Of a stretch of DNA of 64,000 nt, positions 11,901 to 24,779 are shown piece by piece (the stretch's first letter is position 1; every line of letters starts with the position of its first letter). The stretch comes from Luscinia megarhynchos. Its lineage: Eukaryota; Chordata; Aves; Passeriformes; Turdidae. The notes below the pieces were generated by a model, which searched no databases, was not told where the DNA came from, and was given only the letters and a program-made list of their open reading frames with translations. A program made the position numbers and the translations under genes. Location of the stretch: contig CM067566.1 in NCBI GenBank assembly GCA_034336665.1, positions 20,132,330 to 20,196,329 of the forward strand, in the 5' to 3' direction.

Positions 11901-12533
11901 AAAACAGGATTGATGGGGCAGACTCTTCCCCAGAACTTCTTGTGTGTTTCATAACAGTGTACATCTATGCTTGGAGTGTAACATTAGGAAAAAGTATTTC
12001 AATATCCAAATTGTTACTTCTGATTCTTCCCCTTTGTAATTAATGCCATCTAGACAGTTTAAGTTCAAATTCATCAGAAATGTGGAAGCACATAAGTCCT
12101 CCCAGGTATTCAATACACTGCATCTGTTGTAGCCTCAGTAGAGGAATGGAGCACAGAAAGACACACAGATGATCCCAAGTACAGCAATATTTGTAATATA
12201 GGAAACTCAATATCCAGAAGGCTTTTGTCTATTTGACGTGGAGTAAAAATCCTTCCTAACTCATCTTAACATTCCTTGGTAGAGCAACTCAGGCAATGGG
12301 CTTGGATATTGACAATAAATTATGAATACATTTTACTTGCATCTCTCCCAAGTACTAGTCATGAGACATGTTTGATTCACATTTTATAAAGGTCTTACAT
12401 ATCCTATTAGTACAACAGAGTGAAGAATTACTGCACTGTCACTGCCATAGGGAGCCATGGCTTGCACAGAGTGGCTGTGTCACATCAGGCTGGCTAGCAG
12501 AACTAGAGCAGATCACCAGTTTCCTACCTAGCA
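8932..12533. other. AT-rich unique sequence, no gene seen
   Basis: I see no recognised gene or transposon family. ORFs stay below 90 codons. The 10.00-10.16 kb part is rich in homeodomain and nuclear-receptor-like words and is listed under findings as a possible conserved element. Confidence 0.55.
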
Positions 12534-12553
12534 GATATATATATATATATATA
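12534..12553. repeat. (AT)n dinucleotide microsatellite
   Basis: About ten uninterrupted AT units, following TAGCAG. Confidence 0.9.
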
Positions 12554-12881
12554 AATTAATAAAGTTTCACAAAATTAATTATTCAGCAGATTTATTTGAC
12601 AGTTAACTAAGGAATTTGGATTATTCAAGACTAAAAAATGATTGCAAAATAGCAAGAAGTACCTATTTTTAAGAAAGCTAAGATCACCTGAGGCTGCAGT
12701 CTGATGAAAGCAAGAAGAGATGCCAGACACTTCTTAAGTGAAACTTTACTGTACTTTCTTATTGTGTGTGTGCCTCTAATAATTAAAGTTGACATCCTGA
12801 AACCTCATTAGAAGATATAACAATAAATATTGGGGTCTAATATAAGAAATTTGCAGTAGCTGGCAATAGCAAGACATTTAC

Positions 12882-13047
12882 TTCTGATAACTAATGGAGC
12901 TACAACAATGACAGAATAATTAATAATCTGAATGCAATATCTAGGATCTGTCACTTCTGGAGTGAAATCTGAAGCCTGATGTTGTTCCACTGGGTTCCAC
13001 TGGATTTTAGTTACTTCTAGCAAGAAGGAATGATCTGGTAGTGCAAT
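12882..13047 (-). other. Candidate internal exon (minus strand), unassigned
   Basis: On the minus strand a strong pyrimidine tract (TTCCTTATTTTGTTTTTAG, AG at 13049-13048) is followed by a frame open for 79 codons, to a stop just beyond 12808. A donor-like GTAAAT follows position 12882. The predicted 166-bp exon would encode 55 residues and begin IALPDHSF. It includes a KIQWNPVEQ stretch and an NYS sequon, with a mixed, protein-like composition. I cannot match it to a family. Open frames of this length are expected by chance, and the donor is not optimal (A at -1, A at +5), so this is only a candidate. Confidence 0.2.
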
Positions 13048-15016
13048 CTAAAAACAAAATAAGGAACAAAATACCACAATGTTTACTGGTTTATTTTCAA
13101 ATACATTAATGACGATTTTTATGGCATTGCCTGCAAAATTTATCATAGTGAATTTCTTTCAAATTTATATGAAATTAATTTTCCCACCTTGAATAATGGA
13201 TAAATGCTATTTATCAAAATCACAGAATTTTCCTATTGCCAAGTTTTAAGAAATTGAAATATTCTTTTGCAACAACAAATAAATTACTTATACAGCTTTT
13301 AAAATTTCATTTAAATTTTAAAGGGACTTTATGTGAAAAAAAATGAACAAGATAAGGATAGGAGTCTTCTGCCTTGTCTCCTATTTCTTCCAAATTTTGT
13401 GAACAAAAGTTTTCGTTCTTTTTAAGAAGTTACCTGTCTTTCTTAGAAATTGTTTGCTTTTGTTTGAAGAGGAAAACTGTGAAGTTGCTCCAAAATATAT
13501 CTTTCTATAATGAGCTTCCAAAACTGCTTCCTCAGGCCATGAATCAAGACAGTGAGTTACAATGAAGACTGTAACTGGGCCAATTATTTAAGTGCTTTGT
13601 TTTCACAGCAGAAATAGGCATTACAAGATAATCAGATTCAGTGTCAGGTGAGTTTTCATTGGCTTATCTTCTAAAACTATTCACTTTTGTTAGCTATTCT
13701 AGGTAGCATCTCTTGACATGTTTCTGCACACACATCATGGTTACTATACAGTGAAGTATGACATTGAAAAGAGGACTAATCATAAAAATAATCTACAGAT
13801 GGAAACTGAGAGGGATTTTGTCTTTTATGGTTGCAGAAAGAGGATCAGAGTTTCTGGCTGTCTACAGCACTTTTCTAGATTAAAGGTTTTGCCTGCAATA
13901 GCTTTTATAACATAAGACTGACCATTGCAGTCACTATTTACTTTATTGCTAGTCTAATGGTGGTGTTATCGTTTTTTTTCTCCTTTTCTGAAATTACAAT
14001 GGAAATCAAAATAAGTAAGTCTAATTTAGATAGCAAAATGCTTTTCCCTAAATTTTATTTTCTTCAAAAATGCCATGAACTCTAGACATTTATTGATTGT
14101 TGAAAATATATGGGTCATAGTCTTAGGGAGACCTGTACTCAAATAACTCTCTTTTCAGGCCCAAATGACCCATGTCCAATGAAGCTATATCTCAAATAAG
14201 TGGGGAGAAGTATTGCATTTTATATGTCATTGAAACATATATTCATAAATTTTTTTTTGTGGATAAGACTTATTCCTTATTTTTTGTGCTAAATTTTCAG
14301 GAACTGAATAACTCTAGAAAACTGATTTTTAAATATAAATGTAATGAAAATAATCAGTCTAACACTATTCCAGAACAGTTTTCTATACATGTTGAGAAAG
14401 TAAATAATATTAAATAAGACAACTGCTTAAATGGAACAAGCCCAGAATTATATCTGTAGATTTTAAAACAACAGACAAAAATGCAAACTACCAAAAATTT
14501 CGCATATAGCACATTTTATAATATGATATCAGTCCGGGTAACTTGTTTCATGTCTCCCCTTATGTGTATTTATATGTAGGCTTTTATCTTTACTAAATTC
14601 AAATATTTTATAAAATTAGTTTCAACTATTCATCATATTCATCAGAGTCTTAAGATTCCTGGAGTTTGGTAGAAATTAATAATTTCATACAATTCATTCA
14701 TTCATAGAGGAAAAGATAAAATACAGTACATTTATAGATGAATTCTCACGTTTATTTTGTAGCTTTCAATCATACCTGGAAGAATGAAAAAAAATCTGAC
14801 TTTTAATTTGCTATTGCTCTTATGTGTGATCTTGAGATGAGGACCATTCGTGATAATAATTGTCACAGTACACCAAGAAAGATGTTTCAGGAAGGAAAAG
14901 ATGTTTAAGAAAGAAACTGAGGGGGGCTTTATTCCCCTGAAGAAGTTGCAATTATTGTGATGCTCAGAGGAACAGTAACTGCCTTTGCCATTCTGATTTC
15001 GAATCATGGTCTCCTT
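13048..15016. other. AT-rich unique sequence with one micro-exon candidate
   Basis: I recognise no gene or repeat family. The only item of note is the 39-bp splice-site-bounded segment at 13609-13647. The longest ORF is 95 codons, on the minus strand at 14732-15019; it looks random. Confidence 0.5.
13609..13647 (+). other. Candidate 39-bp micro-exon
   Basis: It is bounded by a strong acceptor (GTGCTTTGTTTTCACAG, AG at 13607-13608) and a consensus donor (CAG|GTGAGT, GT at 13648-13649). One of three frames is open (phase starting at the second base); it reads RNRHYKIIRFSV followed by two bases. A length of 39 preserves frame, as is usual for regulated micro-exons. Splice-like pairs arise by chance in 64 kb read on two strands, so confidence is low. 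Confidence 0.2.
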
Positions 15017-15041
15017 CATCTCATCTCATCTCATCTCATCT
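15017..15041. repeat. (CATCT)n pentanucleotide microsatellite
   Basis: Five uninterrupted CATCT units inside a pyrimidine-rich stretch that continues to about 15052. Confidence 0.9.
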
Positions 15042-18000
15042 CCTCCTTCCTCCATATGAGGGTCCTTCATCAAAACAACCTATTAGGCAAATGAAAGGGG
15101 AAGAAATTAGTGTGCTGCATGTGGGAGTAACTCATCACGTTGGTGTGTCATCATACTTTTTGCCTTACAACAATTCCCCTTTGTAAGATTTGCAGTCTCC
15201 TTGCCCACAGACACTGCATTTGATTCAGTATTACACAGGAATTCAATTTTTAATGCTATTTTGTAGTTGCTCTACTTCAATGCAAATTAAACCTTAAATG
15301 TTTTTGGAATATTTGAATTTCTTTACTGTCCTGGTGAGCAATAACACCAGAAGAGGTCAACTTCATTAGCAGGAGAGTAATTCAGCTTATCATGACATTA
15401 ATGCATTCAGCAGAACATTGCTCCTGCACAGCCATATTGCCATGGGCTCTGATTGTCAGGTCCTATAAATTAAAACTGGGGGGCCAGAAGCTGTATCCAT
15501 GAATTCATAGAAAATTAAAAATAAATTTAAAAACCCCTAAAAACAAAACAGGAATATTTTATTTTGAATTTTATATTAATAAAATTATAATTTTTAAGGC
15601 TTTTGTTTATAGTTTATTGCCTTCCACTGGCTTTCTGATTAAAAACCCCTATGTTAATTATTTTGATTTATAAAAATAATGAAAATTGTATTGGCACTTA
15701 TTCTAATATTTTTAACGGGAAAAATTAAAGTAATATTTTAATAATTAAAATTTTCCTGTGGTTGGAAGAAAAAGAATGTACCATTTTGAAGCAAAATTAT
15801 GATTAGAATGAGAATTCAGGAGAACAACTAGATAAAAAAAGGTTAAACTACATTCTATCTTGATTGTTTCTTGTCTACAGTATATATTTTCAGCAAACAA
15901 AAAGAGATAGATATAAAGAAGATGAAATAAGCTGACCATGTACAAAGGATATGGCTCCTAATAAAGTCCATTTCTTTAATTTTGAAGTAAAATTAACATT
16001 TGTACAAAGCAGAAGCTGAAAAGTACACATCTTGTACTCGTGGAATAGACAGGTGGCCAATATGTGCCAGCTGGGTTGCAGGAGCTGAAGAAATCAGTTC
16101 ATAAACCAATTCATGCCTTTCACTACCTCTATTAACCTCTATTTTGAGAACTCTCATCAGATGTAAAAAATAAACACAAGATATGGAAGCATAAAGTATT
16201 GGATAGTGTTTCTCATTATGGTGGCTTTTCCTAATGTTTAGAATAGTGGTAGGTAAAATTTAACTTTCAGTTTCCAATTAACAGAAGAAGCATATTTGCT
16301 TGTAAAAAAACCCATCATCTGACTTTTTGTTTTCTTCACATAATGAACCCTCCCAGCACGGTGCATACACAGTAATAATCTTCCAAAAGTTTTAGCTATA
16401 TCTCCAGGGAATTAAGAGCTTATTTATTTATTTTTTTATTTATTTAAATAAACAATTTAGCATGAGGTATTTGCATTAGTTTCTTATACTATGATATTAT
16501 TTGATTTATAAAATACTATTGCATGTGATTTGTAAGGAGAAAAGATTTCTTTTTCTTTTTTCATTGTGTATTTGTTAATCCATTTCAAAAAGTACTATGC
16601 TAATTATAAAAGTGTGCTTCACATTTAGCATCTGAATTGCTCATTTTCAAGTTGTTTTTTTTTTAAATTGTAATCTGTTAATTACTTGTTTAATGGAGTG
16701 TGTAATTACCTACTTTAAGTTAGAAAACTGCTTCCATTTCAAAGCAGGAAGCCCTTTCTAGAAATAAAAGCATGTAAATGTATTCCTTGCAGATATAGTA
16801 TATAACTCTTTTGCTTCAATAATTGTTTCATTTGAGTTTGAAAATAAATTGTTTCCTACACTCTGTCTGTAGTAATTATTGACAGTGTCTTCTAGGGGAT
16901 TGAGTCCCAACATGAGAAAGAAGCATTTGTGAATATGTGGAAGATCAATACTGAAAAATGCCTTATTTTAATGAAAAATAAACAATAAATAATTTTCTTA
17001 TCCTAAGATACTAGCAGTCATGAAAAGAGAGAAAAAAGCCAATTTGTCATTATTTGAGCATTAATTTTTTTAAAACACAAACTGAGATTGAATCGTAGCT
17101 TCTAAACTAATAGTTAAATATTTGAAGAAAAAGTAATTAAGAAGTTAAAAGTTCTTTTTAAATAAAAATTAGAATGGTAGTGTAAACATTCCACTACACT
17201 TGATACTTGCTTAACTATCACCTGGCTTTGGATGAACCAGTCATCTTCCAAAGGCACAGTTAATTTTTCTTTAATAATTTTGATTTTTTTTTAAATCTTA
17301 AAAATACTGAATTCTTTCATTGCTGATAAGGAAGTCACTCAACTGAAGGGCCAAAATTTGTGGTTCCTTCCATGCACTTCCAGAGTTGCACACCTATTGA
17401 CAATCTTAGAACATCCTGTGAATTATGGTTAGTAATCATTCATCACCTCAGTGTTCATTAGTTGGGTAACTTGAAGAACTCATCAGAGAATTGACAGATC
17501 CCGTCTGACGACACTGAAATTTAAATTTTTCTGGATGTTGTCAAAAAAACTTCCACTATGTGGGAAAATCTATGGTGTTTTATTTTTTTATCAGTCTTTC
17601 CCAGGAAAATTATTTCTTTTTCCATTCTATAATAAAGATTTATTCAAAGTAAAGTAATACAGGTAGCAAAATCTTACAGACTCACCAGATAAAAATTCAG
17701 AAAAAGGATTAAATTTCTTCTCATATAAGTGCATCAAAGACGAATTTTAAAGGATTAATGAAGTCTGTGTCACTCTTTTTCAATGAAATAACATGATGAC
17801 TATTTCATGAAGTCTTTCTCCCCATTATTGGATGTTCTATTGAAAATACAACAGTCCAGTATGATAGAGAAATTATTCCCTTCAACTCACTGGAAGTCTT
17901 CTCTGTAAAATAGGAGACATACAGTTTCTCAAAATTTCTTATTTTTTCTTTACTTCCTGAAATAGTTATTTATATTGTGATTACTGAAATACTTATTAAA

Positions 18001-18893
18001 TCCTTATGAATCTTTACTGCTGGTGAAAGAAAAATTCTGCAGTGGAAAAAGGTAAAGGAGAAATTCCTCTTCCATTTATATTTATGAATTTAGGTGACTT
18101 TCTACTGAAGACTGAAATTTTTTGGTTTTGTATCTCATACCTGTGTGCTTAGCTTTCCACATATACGGAGAAAAATTAAATCTATGGATTCTCCTAGCCC
18201 TCTGAGAAACAGCTAAGTTCTCTTTAAAGAATTATTTCACTCCAGACACACATATTAATATTTAGGTATGAGTTAAAGGGCTGAGAATGTTCCCAGAAGA
18301 AAAATATAATTCCTGGATCTGTAAGTCCAACTTCAATGTTATGCCTAAAATGATCTATTTTTCACTATTTCTGAATATAAGCTCCTCACTGGATTTTGCC
18401 TTATCTTTGTGTCAGAGAATGGAACACATAAGTTACTTGCTCTTCAAACTATTAAATAAAATAAGGAATTAATAACAATATATGAAAATCTGGATTTATT
18501 TTTCCTGTGGTATGTGTTGTAAACATCTCATAAAGGTCAAAATACCTCAATAAGGGTAATTGGTAAAGCTTTTGGGGGAAAACAGTTTAGTTCAGAATGT
18601 CTTCTCAAACACATTGTACTTACAACAGAAGAAAATGTGTTATTACATGTGTCAAAACTAGGTTTCCCTAATATAATGTTTTAAAAGTACAGTGATGTTA
18701 TATTTAGTCTTGATTATATATAAATCCTTGCTACTATTTTGTTCAAATTTGTGTTTATGATTTTACCACAGGCACAGACAAAACTGTTTTAATGCTATTT
18801 GGTTTTGGTGAAGTTTCTAAGAACTTTTGGGTATTTCTTATTTAAGTCAAAAAAATAATACCTATGTAAATAATTATGATCTTTTGTCTCTCT
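15042..18893. other. AT-rich unique sequence; possible conserved elements, no gene seen
   Basis: No gene or transposon is recognised. 15.06-15.48 kb and 16.50-16.90 kb are dense in homeodomain or octamer-like words (ATGCAAATTAA at 15281, GTAATTACC around 16702, GTAATTATTGAC around 16872) and are listed as possible conserved elements. 15.50-15.76 kb is extremely A/T-rich. Confidence 0.5.
16421..16450. repeat. (TTTA)n-like A/T low-complexity tract
   Basis: Imperfect TTTA tetranucleotides interrupted by a run of seven Ts. Low-complexity DNA. Confidence 0.8.
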
Positions 18894-18996
18894 GTTTTTT
18901 TTTTTTTTTTTTTTTTTTTGTTTTTTTTTGTTGTTGTTGTTGTTGTTTGTTTGGGTTTTTTTGTTTTGGTTTTGTTTTATTTTTGTTTTTTTTTGT
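18894..18996. repeat. Poly-T and T/G low-complexity tract
   Basis: A run of 25 Ts (18895-18919) is followed by T runs broken by single Gs, a (GTT)n block (about 18930-18948) and GTTTGGG/GTTTTGG words. The strand contains essentially only T and G. It could be an eroded A-tail of a minus-strand retroposon, but no element body is recognisable next to it. Confidence 0.9.
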
Positions 18997-21900
18997 AGGG
19001 TGTTAAGTTCTTATGTTCTTGTGTTTCGGTTTTTGCTTTAAAGTACTTAATTTTTCTGAGCTTCCTTCCTGTTAAAATTATGTTAAAGCCTCAATGTCAT
19101 GTTTCTTCCCCAGTGAAAGTAGATATGAGAAATAAAGTTCAGAGTTTAGTATGAAAAGCTGTTTTCTGAATCAGCACAAAATCATTTAGAATGCTGAGTT
19201 TGAAAGCTTGACTGGAGCCAAGTGTATTCCCTCTGGTTTGGTGGTAGCAATGTAAAAGGGCTGAGACAGTGTGTTTGCAAAATATCTTCTAAAAATACAG
19301 GTGAAAGAAACTACCAGATAAATGAACTAGACTTTCACTTTGAAGTGCAATATTCTAATCCTGTTAAATTTATAAATGAGTGAGTGTGGTGGTCTCTGTC
19401 TCATTCTCTGTGAACATCTGTCTGTGTCACTAAGCTGCTCACATGGTTTAGCATGACTGGCAGCTCTGTCCAGAAGGGACTCAGTGGATGACAGCTCGAG
19501 CACTGCAGATCAGGCTGAAGGGGCATTGAAGGTGCATGGAAATCACGAGTGATTCATCAGTACTTTGATGTGCTGCATGAAATCAAAAACATGGAACCTC
19601 CAGGAAGATACCTTTTGCTATAGGTGACCAGACAAATTTTTTTGGCAAGGACAAAATGTTTTAGGAAAAATATATGAGGGAAGGTTGATGTTAAAATGTT
19701 AACTAATCCCCCAATCAATTTCTGAATATTTTATAAATCCCTAGATTTGTTCGAAGCAATTTGTCTGTGTGGATTTTTTTTTGTCAACCATACAACTCAG
19801 TTTTCTGTTCTCAATGCTCTGATGCAGCAGCAATCATTCTGTTTGAATTCTTAAAACTGTTAGCATGACCCAAATTTGAAAGAATTGCAAAGGAGAAAAA
19901 AGCAAGTAAATGCAAACTTTGGTTTAAAAGTTATTATCAAGATATTTAATATCTCTCTAAAATAAATGAACGTGCACAGAATTGTCAAGTGAGAACCCTA
20001 TATTTTCTTTTGTTCATTCTCTTTTCCAGGGGAAGAAAGCAAAGGGATCTTTGGGGATTTCACTCTTTTTTTTGGCCTTCACAAAGATGGATGTTACCCT
20101 ATATAACTAACCAAGTAACTTGGCAAAAGCAGTATAACAATAAAGCTATATTTAAACAACTCTATTTTCAAGTGCAGACACCATAACCACTTTCCTGCAA
20201 GAGACAATTTTTTGACCTAAATGTTATATTTTAAAGTAACTCCATAACAATGGGAATTTTGAGTTGTTTACACTTTTGCCATTCTTACATGAATTTGTTT
20301 CCTAGTGCTAATAAAGCTTGAGTGATTTATATTACAGACCTCTGTAAATCTGTCATTCTTTATTGTGCATACAATTTTATTTATTTTAAAATAATATTTG
20401 CAAACTGTTTTGTTTTTGTTTTTGTCTTTGTTTTTGTTTTTGCCAGCTAAATAGCAGAATATAAGAGTCTATTATTTTTAGCATCCTCATGGACCTAGGC
20501 AGGATATAGTCACTGGTTTTACAAAAGCACTTAACTGAATTAAGAGCTTAACTCCTGCTGACCTTCAAAATACCACACATATTTATGATGCATTGCATTC
20601 TAATATGTTGCAAGTCATAGATTTCATATCTTTATTTTTAAATAAAGAACATTCTTCACAACTGCTTTTCTGAACTAGGATTATACATTGGTTTATTCCT
20701 ACAGCCACTTGTAGACAGAGAGAACAACAGATGCTTTTCAATTTTATCTTCAAAAATATTTAAATTATTTAAAAGGTTATATATCTAGAAATCTTTAAAA
20801 CCCATGAAACCTAGAATACCTCAAAATCAACAAAAAAATCTTTAATTTTATGGGAATAGTTTCCACTTCATCAATTTTTATTCCTTTTTCATTCTCATTA
20901 AAGGAATGTTGTGGTTTCTCTTAAGTTTATTCAATTTTCTATGTTATTTTTAAACAACTGCTAATGACCAGAAATTCAGCTGTTCCCGCTGTCCAGCAAA
21001 CTAGATTTAGCTTTTTTTAATATTCAAAATGCAAAATGCAAAATGCAATGATTTGATGCTCATCAAGAAAATATACTCATATATTTATGCTATTTATCCT
21101 CTTATTCTAAGGACTCCTAAAGCAGTTTTAATTCAAGGAGATTTTCCACCTTATTTATAATATTCCAAAGTAAAATTAGTGGCTAAAGTGAGATTTAAGA
21201 AAGGCCAGGACTCTTGGTATTTTGTACCTATTTATAAACTCTGGAGTCTTCTGGGTCCTGACATAAAATTTGAGAAATTTATTGTTATTTTGCTGCACTG
21301 ATAAATAATTTTACAAAGTATTCTTATTACAAAATTCCTTAAAACTCTACAAAATACATATTCTAACATTTGCTATGTAACAGTAAACCTTCTCCAGTCT
21401 CTTACATTCTGTGATTTGTAACTGAACTACTGAATAGCACTATAAAAAAATTAAATTGAAGTAGTGTGATCATTGCCACTCTCTTTTCATTCTTTGCTTC
21501 TTAAAAGAGAAGATTAAAACAGAAGACCATACTTTCTGATTTTCCTTTATGGTAGAAGAATTAAACAGAACAAGCTAAAGGATTTGTATGACCATTATGT
21601 AAAGAATAAAAGAAACACTTTTTTCTTTATAGTAGTTTTGCAAGCCTCCCAGAAGCATAGCTTCCAGAAGGACAAAGATAAGAGCTTTTATAAAAAATCT
21701 ACTGAAAAAAAGAGGAACTGTTTCTGCTATGCACTTGGTTGCAAAATTTATTTCTTGTATATGTGTTATTAATAAATGAGTTTGGGTTTGCATTTTTCTT
21801 CCTTTATCTTTCATTGGAAGAGACTAGGCTTATTAGAGAAGAAGTATCTAAAATTTCCATTATAAAACAACCTAAACTGACAGAAAAAGGTAAATAGGTT

Positions 21901-23943
21901 TAAAGAAACTACAGAAAACTCAAATAAAAATATTACCATAGTAATAAGAGCTTTGCCACTGTCAAAAATAAGGTACAGAGGACTTATTTCTGAGCGTTGT
22001 GCAAAGAAACTGGAAAGAAGATAATTTAAAACATTCTTTGTAATGTGAATTAAACCCTCTAAAGTCAAGTTCTCAGTAACTAGATTATCTCTTGCTTTTT
22101 GTTAAATTTAATAACTAATTTTTAATTCATTAACTGCTATTGTTTTTGAATCACCCTTTGTGCTTTCAATATTTTTTGCATATTTTTTATTCAATTATTT
22201 GTATTCCATTATTCAAACCTTTTTTAAAATTCATTTTATATTGCAGCAGGTATTTTCTTTTATTCTTTTTGTCATCTGTGCAATTATTAGTGCTTTTCAC
22301 ATTTTTTTACTCCAGTATGCTTTTGTATTGTACACAAAACATATCACTGAGATTTAGTGAGGGAGAATGCAAAATGAGCTATTTATGAACTAAGCTGCCC
22401 TTCATCATATCTTTGGATACAAAAAAAAAAGGGAGCAGTAATGTAGCACAACAAAAGAAAGAATTTGTGGTCTCTTAAATCTCAGTCCTGCAAAGCAGAC
22501 CTGCAGATGTAAAAGAGGAAATTTTCCAAAACAGCTTAGAATTCTATTTCTTTTAAGACCATGAATTTAAAAAGACATTTACGTTTTCACATAATTCCAA
22601 AGTAATTCTCAAGTTTTTGGGAGGGATTTAATGCGAATGTTATTGCACTTCTTTACAAGACCTACTGTACTTTATTTCCTGAAGAATCAAATCCTTACCT
22701 CTACTTCTTTTTGCATAGCTAGGGAATGGGTGGCACATTTGCATATATACTATAGAGCTGGTGTCCTCTCACAAAACAGAATTTGCATATTCACCGTTAT
22801 TTTTACAATAACATTCTTTGAAACCTTCTTGGAAAATATATCCCTGAAAATAAAGATATTTTGCCATAAAAGTTAAAAAATACCGGGTTTTAATTAGACT
22901 CAGACTGCAATATACTTCAGATTCCTACAGAACCTCCTTGCTATTATACTGTATGCAGGCAAATTAACCAAAACCAAATAATTTAAATTTTAACTATATA
23001 TTGTAACTGCTGAATATAGATAAGATCCTGTAGTAACTCTCCTTGATTTCTTAGATTACTGAAGCTTTAAACACAAGTTCTGCATAACTGTTTACCTGGT
23101 TTAAACATTCCCAGAATCTCATCAATTTAGCAGACAGAAATAGTGCTGAGTAATCAGAAAAGGTCAAGATCATCTTAAGTGCATGCCATTAAGAAGATAT
23201 TCCATGGTATTATATTTTGTATCCAGGTATATTTAATATTAGAGATCATAAGGGCATTAGAGTACATTAGAGGTCCTATAAATCCATATGTAGCCATAGT
23301 AGACACTGAAATGACATTAATTTTACTTATTTACACAAGTAGAAACAGATATTTCTGTGTGATCTCTTTATTTGTGCTTCATCCCCGATTATCCCGTGCC
23401 TATACTCTTCTCTGCCACATCCTTTGTCTCCACTTCTCAAGGCCTCTGTTACTGTATCAGGTCTGTATTTCTCTACTGAGTTGTGTTAGAGTTCAAATAT
23501 TTCATTCTATACAGAATAGCTGCTTGTTAGCCTCTATAAAACCATGCTTGTAAGACATAAAAACAAACAAAAGTAAAATTATTTAGCCATAAATATCTGG
23601 CCAAATTAACTGTTTTCACAGTGAAACAAATTTGTAAGTTCAAGTAAAGTTCAGACAGACCAAGTCTGACAAGCCTGGGTCCTGATGTTTAGTAATTTCT
23701 GTACAAAGCTTATGGCCTGTTAATACCCATGGCAATACTTATTATTGGGCTACATGCTCACAGCTTGTTGTCTTTGCAAACAGCTAGTCATGTACTGCAC
23801 ATCCTCATTGTCATTCAAACCACACTAGCAAAAGCTGGTGTGCTAGTTTTACTTGGAAGAATTGCATTTTTATTCAGGTCTATGACTTTCACAAAGTGCT
23901 GCATAAGCCAAATACTGTTAATCTATAAATATGTTATTACTAT
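18997..23943. other. AT-rich unique sequence, no gene seen
   Basis: No gene or transposon is recognised. A 124-codon plus-strand ORF at 23179-23553 is within the chance range, and its translation is rich in I, L and C without any motif. Small tandem patches include three AAAATGC-type repeats near 21028-21048. Confidence 0.5.
20408..20442. repeat. (TTTTTG)n low-complexity tract
   Basis: Five to six TTTTTG/TTTG units, one with a C. Confidence 0.85.
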
Positions 23944-23979
23944 TCTTCTTCTTCTTCTTCTTCTTCTTCTTCTTCTTCT
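23944..23979. repeat. (TTC)n trinucleotide microsatellite
   Basis: About 12 uninterrupted TTC units: a pure purine/pyrimidine tract able to adopt a triplex conformation. Confidence 0.95.
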
Positions 23980-24779
23980 CAGTATTATAATAACTATATA
24001 GTCTCTGCAAAGACTCCTAACAAGGAGTGATCAGTGACATTTAGGCAATGGTAGTAAAATCTTTAGAAAAGTGTGTTATATATCATGCAACCAGATCTGA
24101 GATACTAAACTTTAGCCTATTTTGCAACAATAAAGAAAAAATTCAGGCCTAAACCACACCTTCACTCATTCACTAAACTCTTAAGGTATATAAAAGTCAA
24201 TAGAAATAAAATGCTTTAAAAAAACTTCACCGAGCTCTGCAGCAGAGGGATGCTGCAGGAGAGATTTATTTACTGAGTATCTGGTGATCACAGGTAAAAA
24301 AAAAATGGACTTTTTCAGCCAGTGTAAAAGGATTTGCTTGCTAGAATTCCTATCTCTTGAGAACAACTCAAAGCAGCTCAATATTCTTTGGCTGCCAGTT
24401 GTTGCTGATGGCTATTTTCTCTGTCACAGTGAATGTCAGAAGGTGCCTTTAAGAAAGATTTATTTGGGAAAGAGGGCAAGGTTTTTTCCAATACACAGGA
24501 ATGTGGGATCTGCTTCCTATTTCTTTCTCTCTTTCTTAGCTGAGAATTTTCTCTCTGCAGTTTGAACTAATATAACTGATGGATGCATACTGTCAAGGTG
24601 AATTTGTTAACTCATTTAATGTTAAACTCATTTAAAGAAATGCCTATAAAGGGGTGCACATTGTGGATTTGACAGTAGAGTTTGTATTGGATTTGTATTT
24701 ATTTTAATACCTCCTAAATATTCAATTCTCTTTTATTTTGTCAAATAATCTAATTTTAGTAAATGGGTGCCTCTCCTCC

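Noticed and set aside
23179..23553. 124-codon plus-strand ORF
   Set aside because: Random hydrophobic composition, no domain, and within the chance length range.
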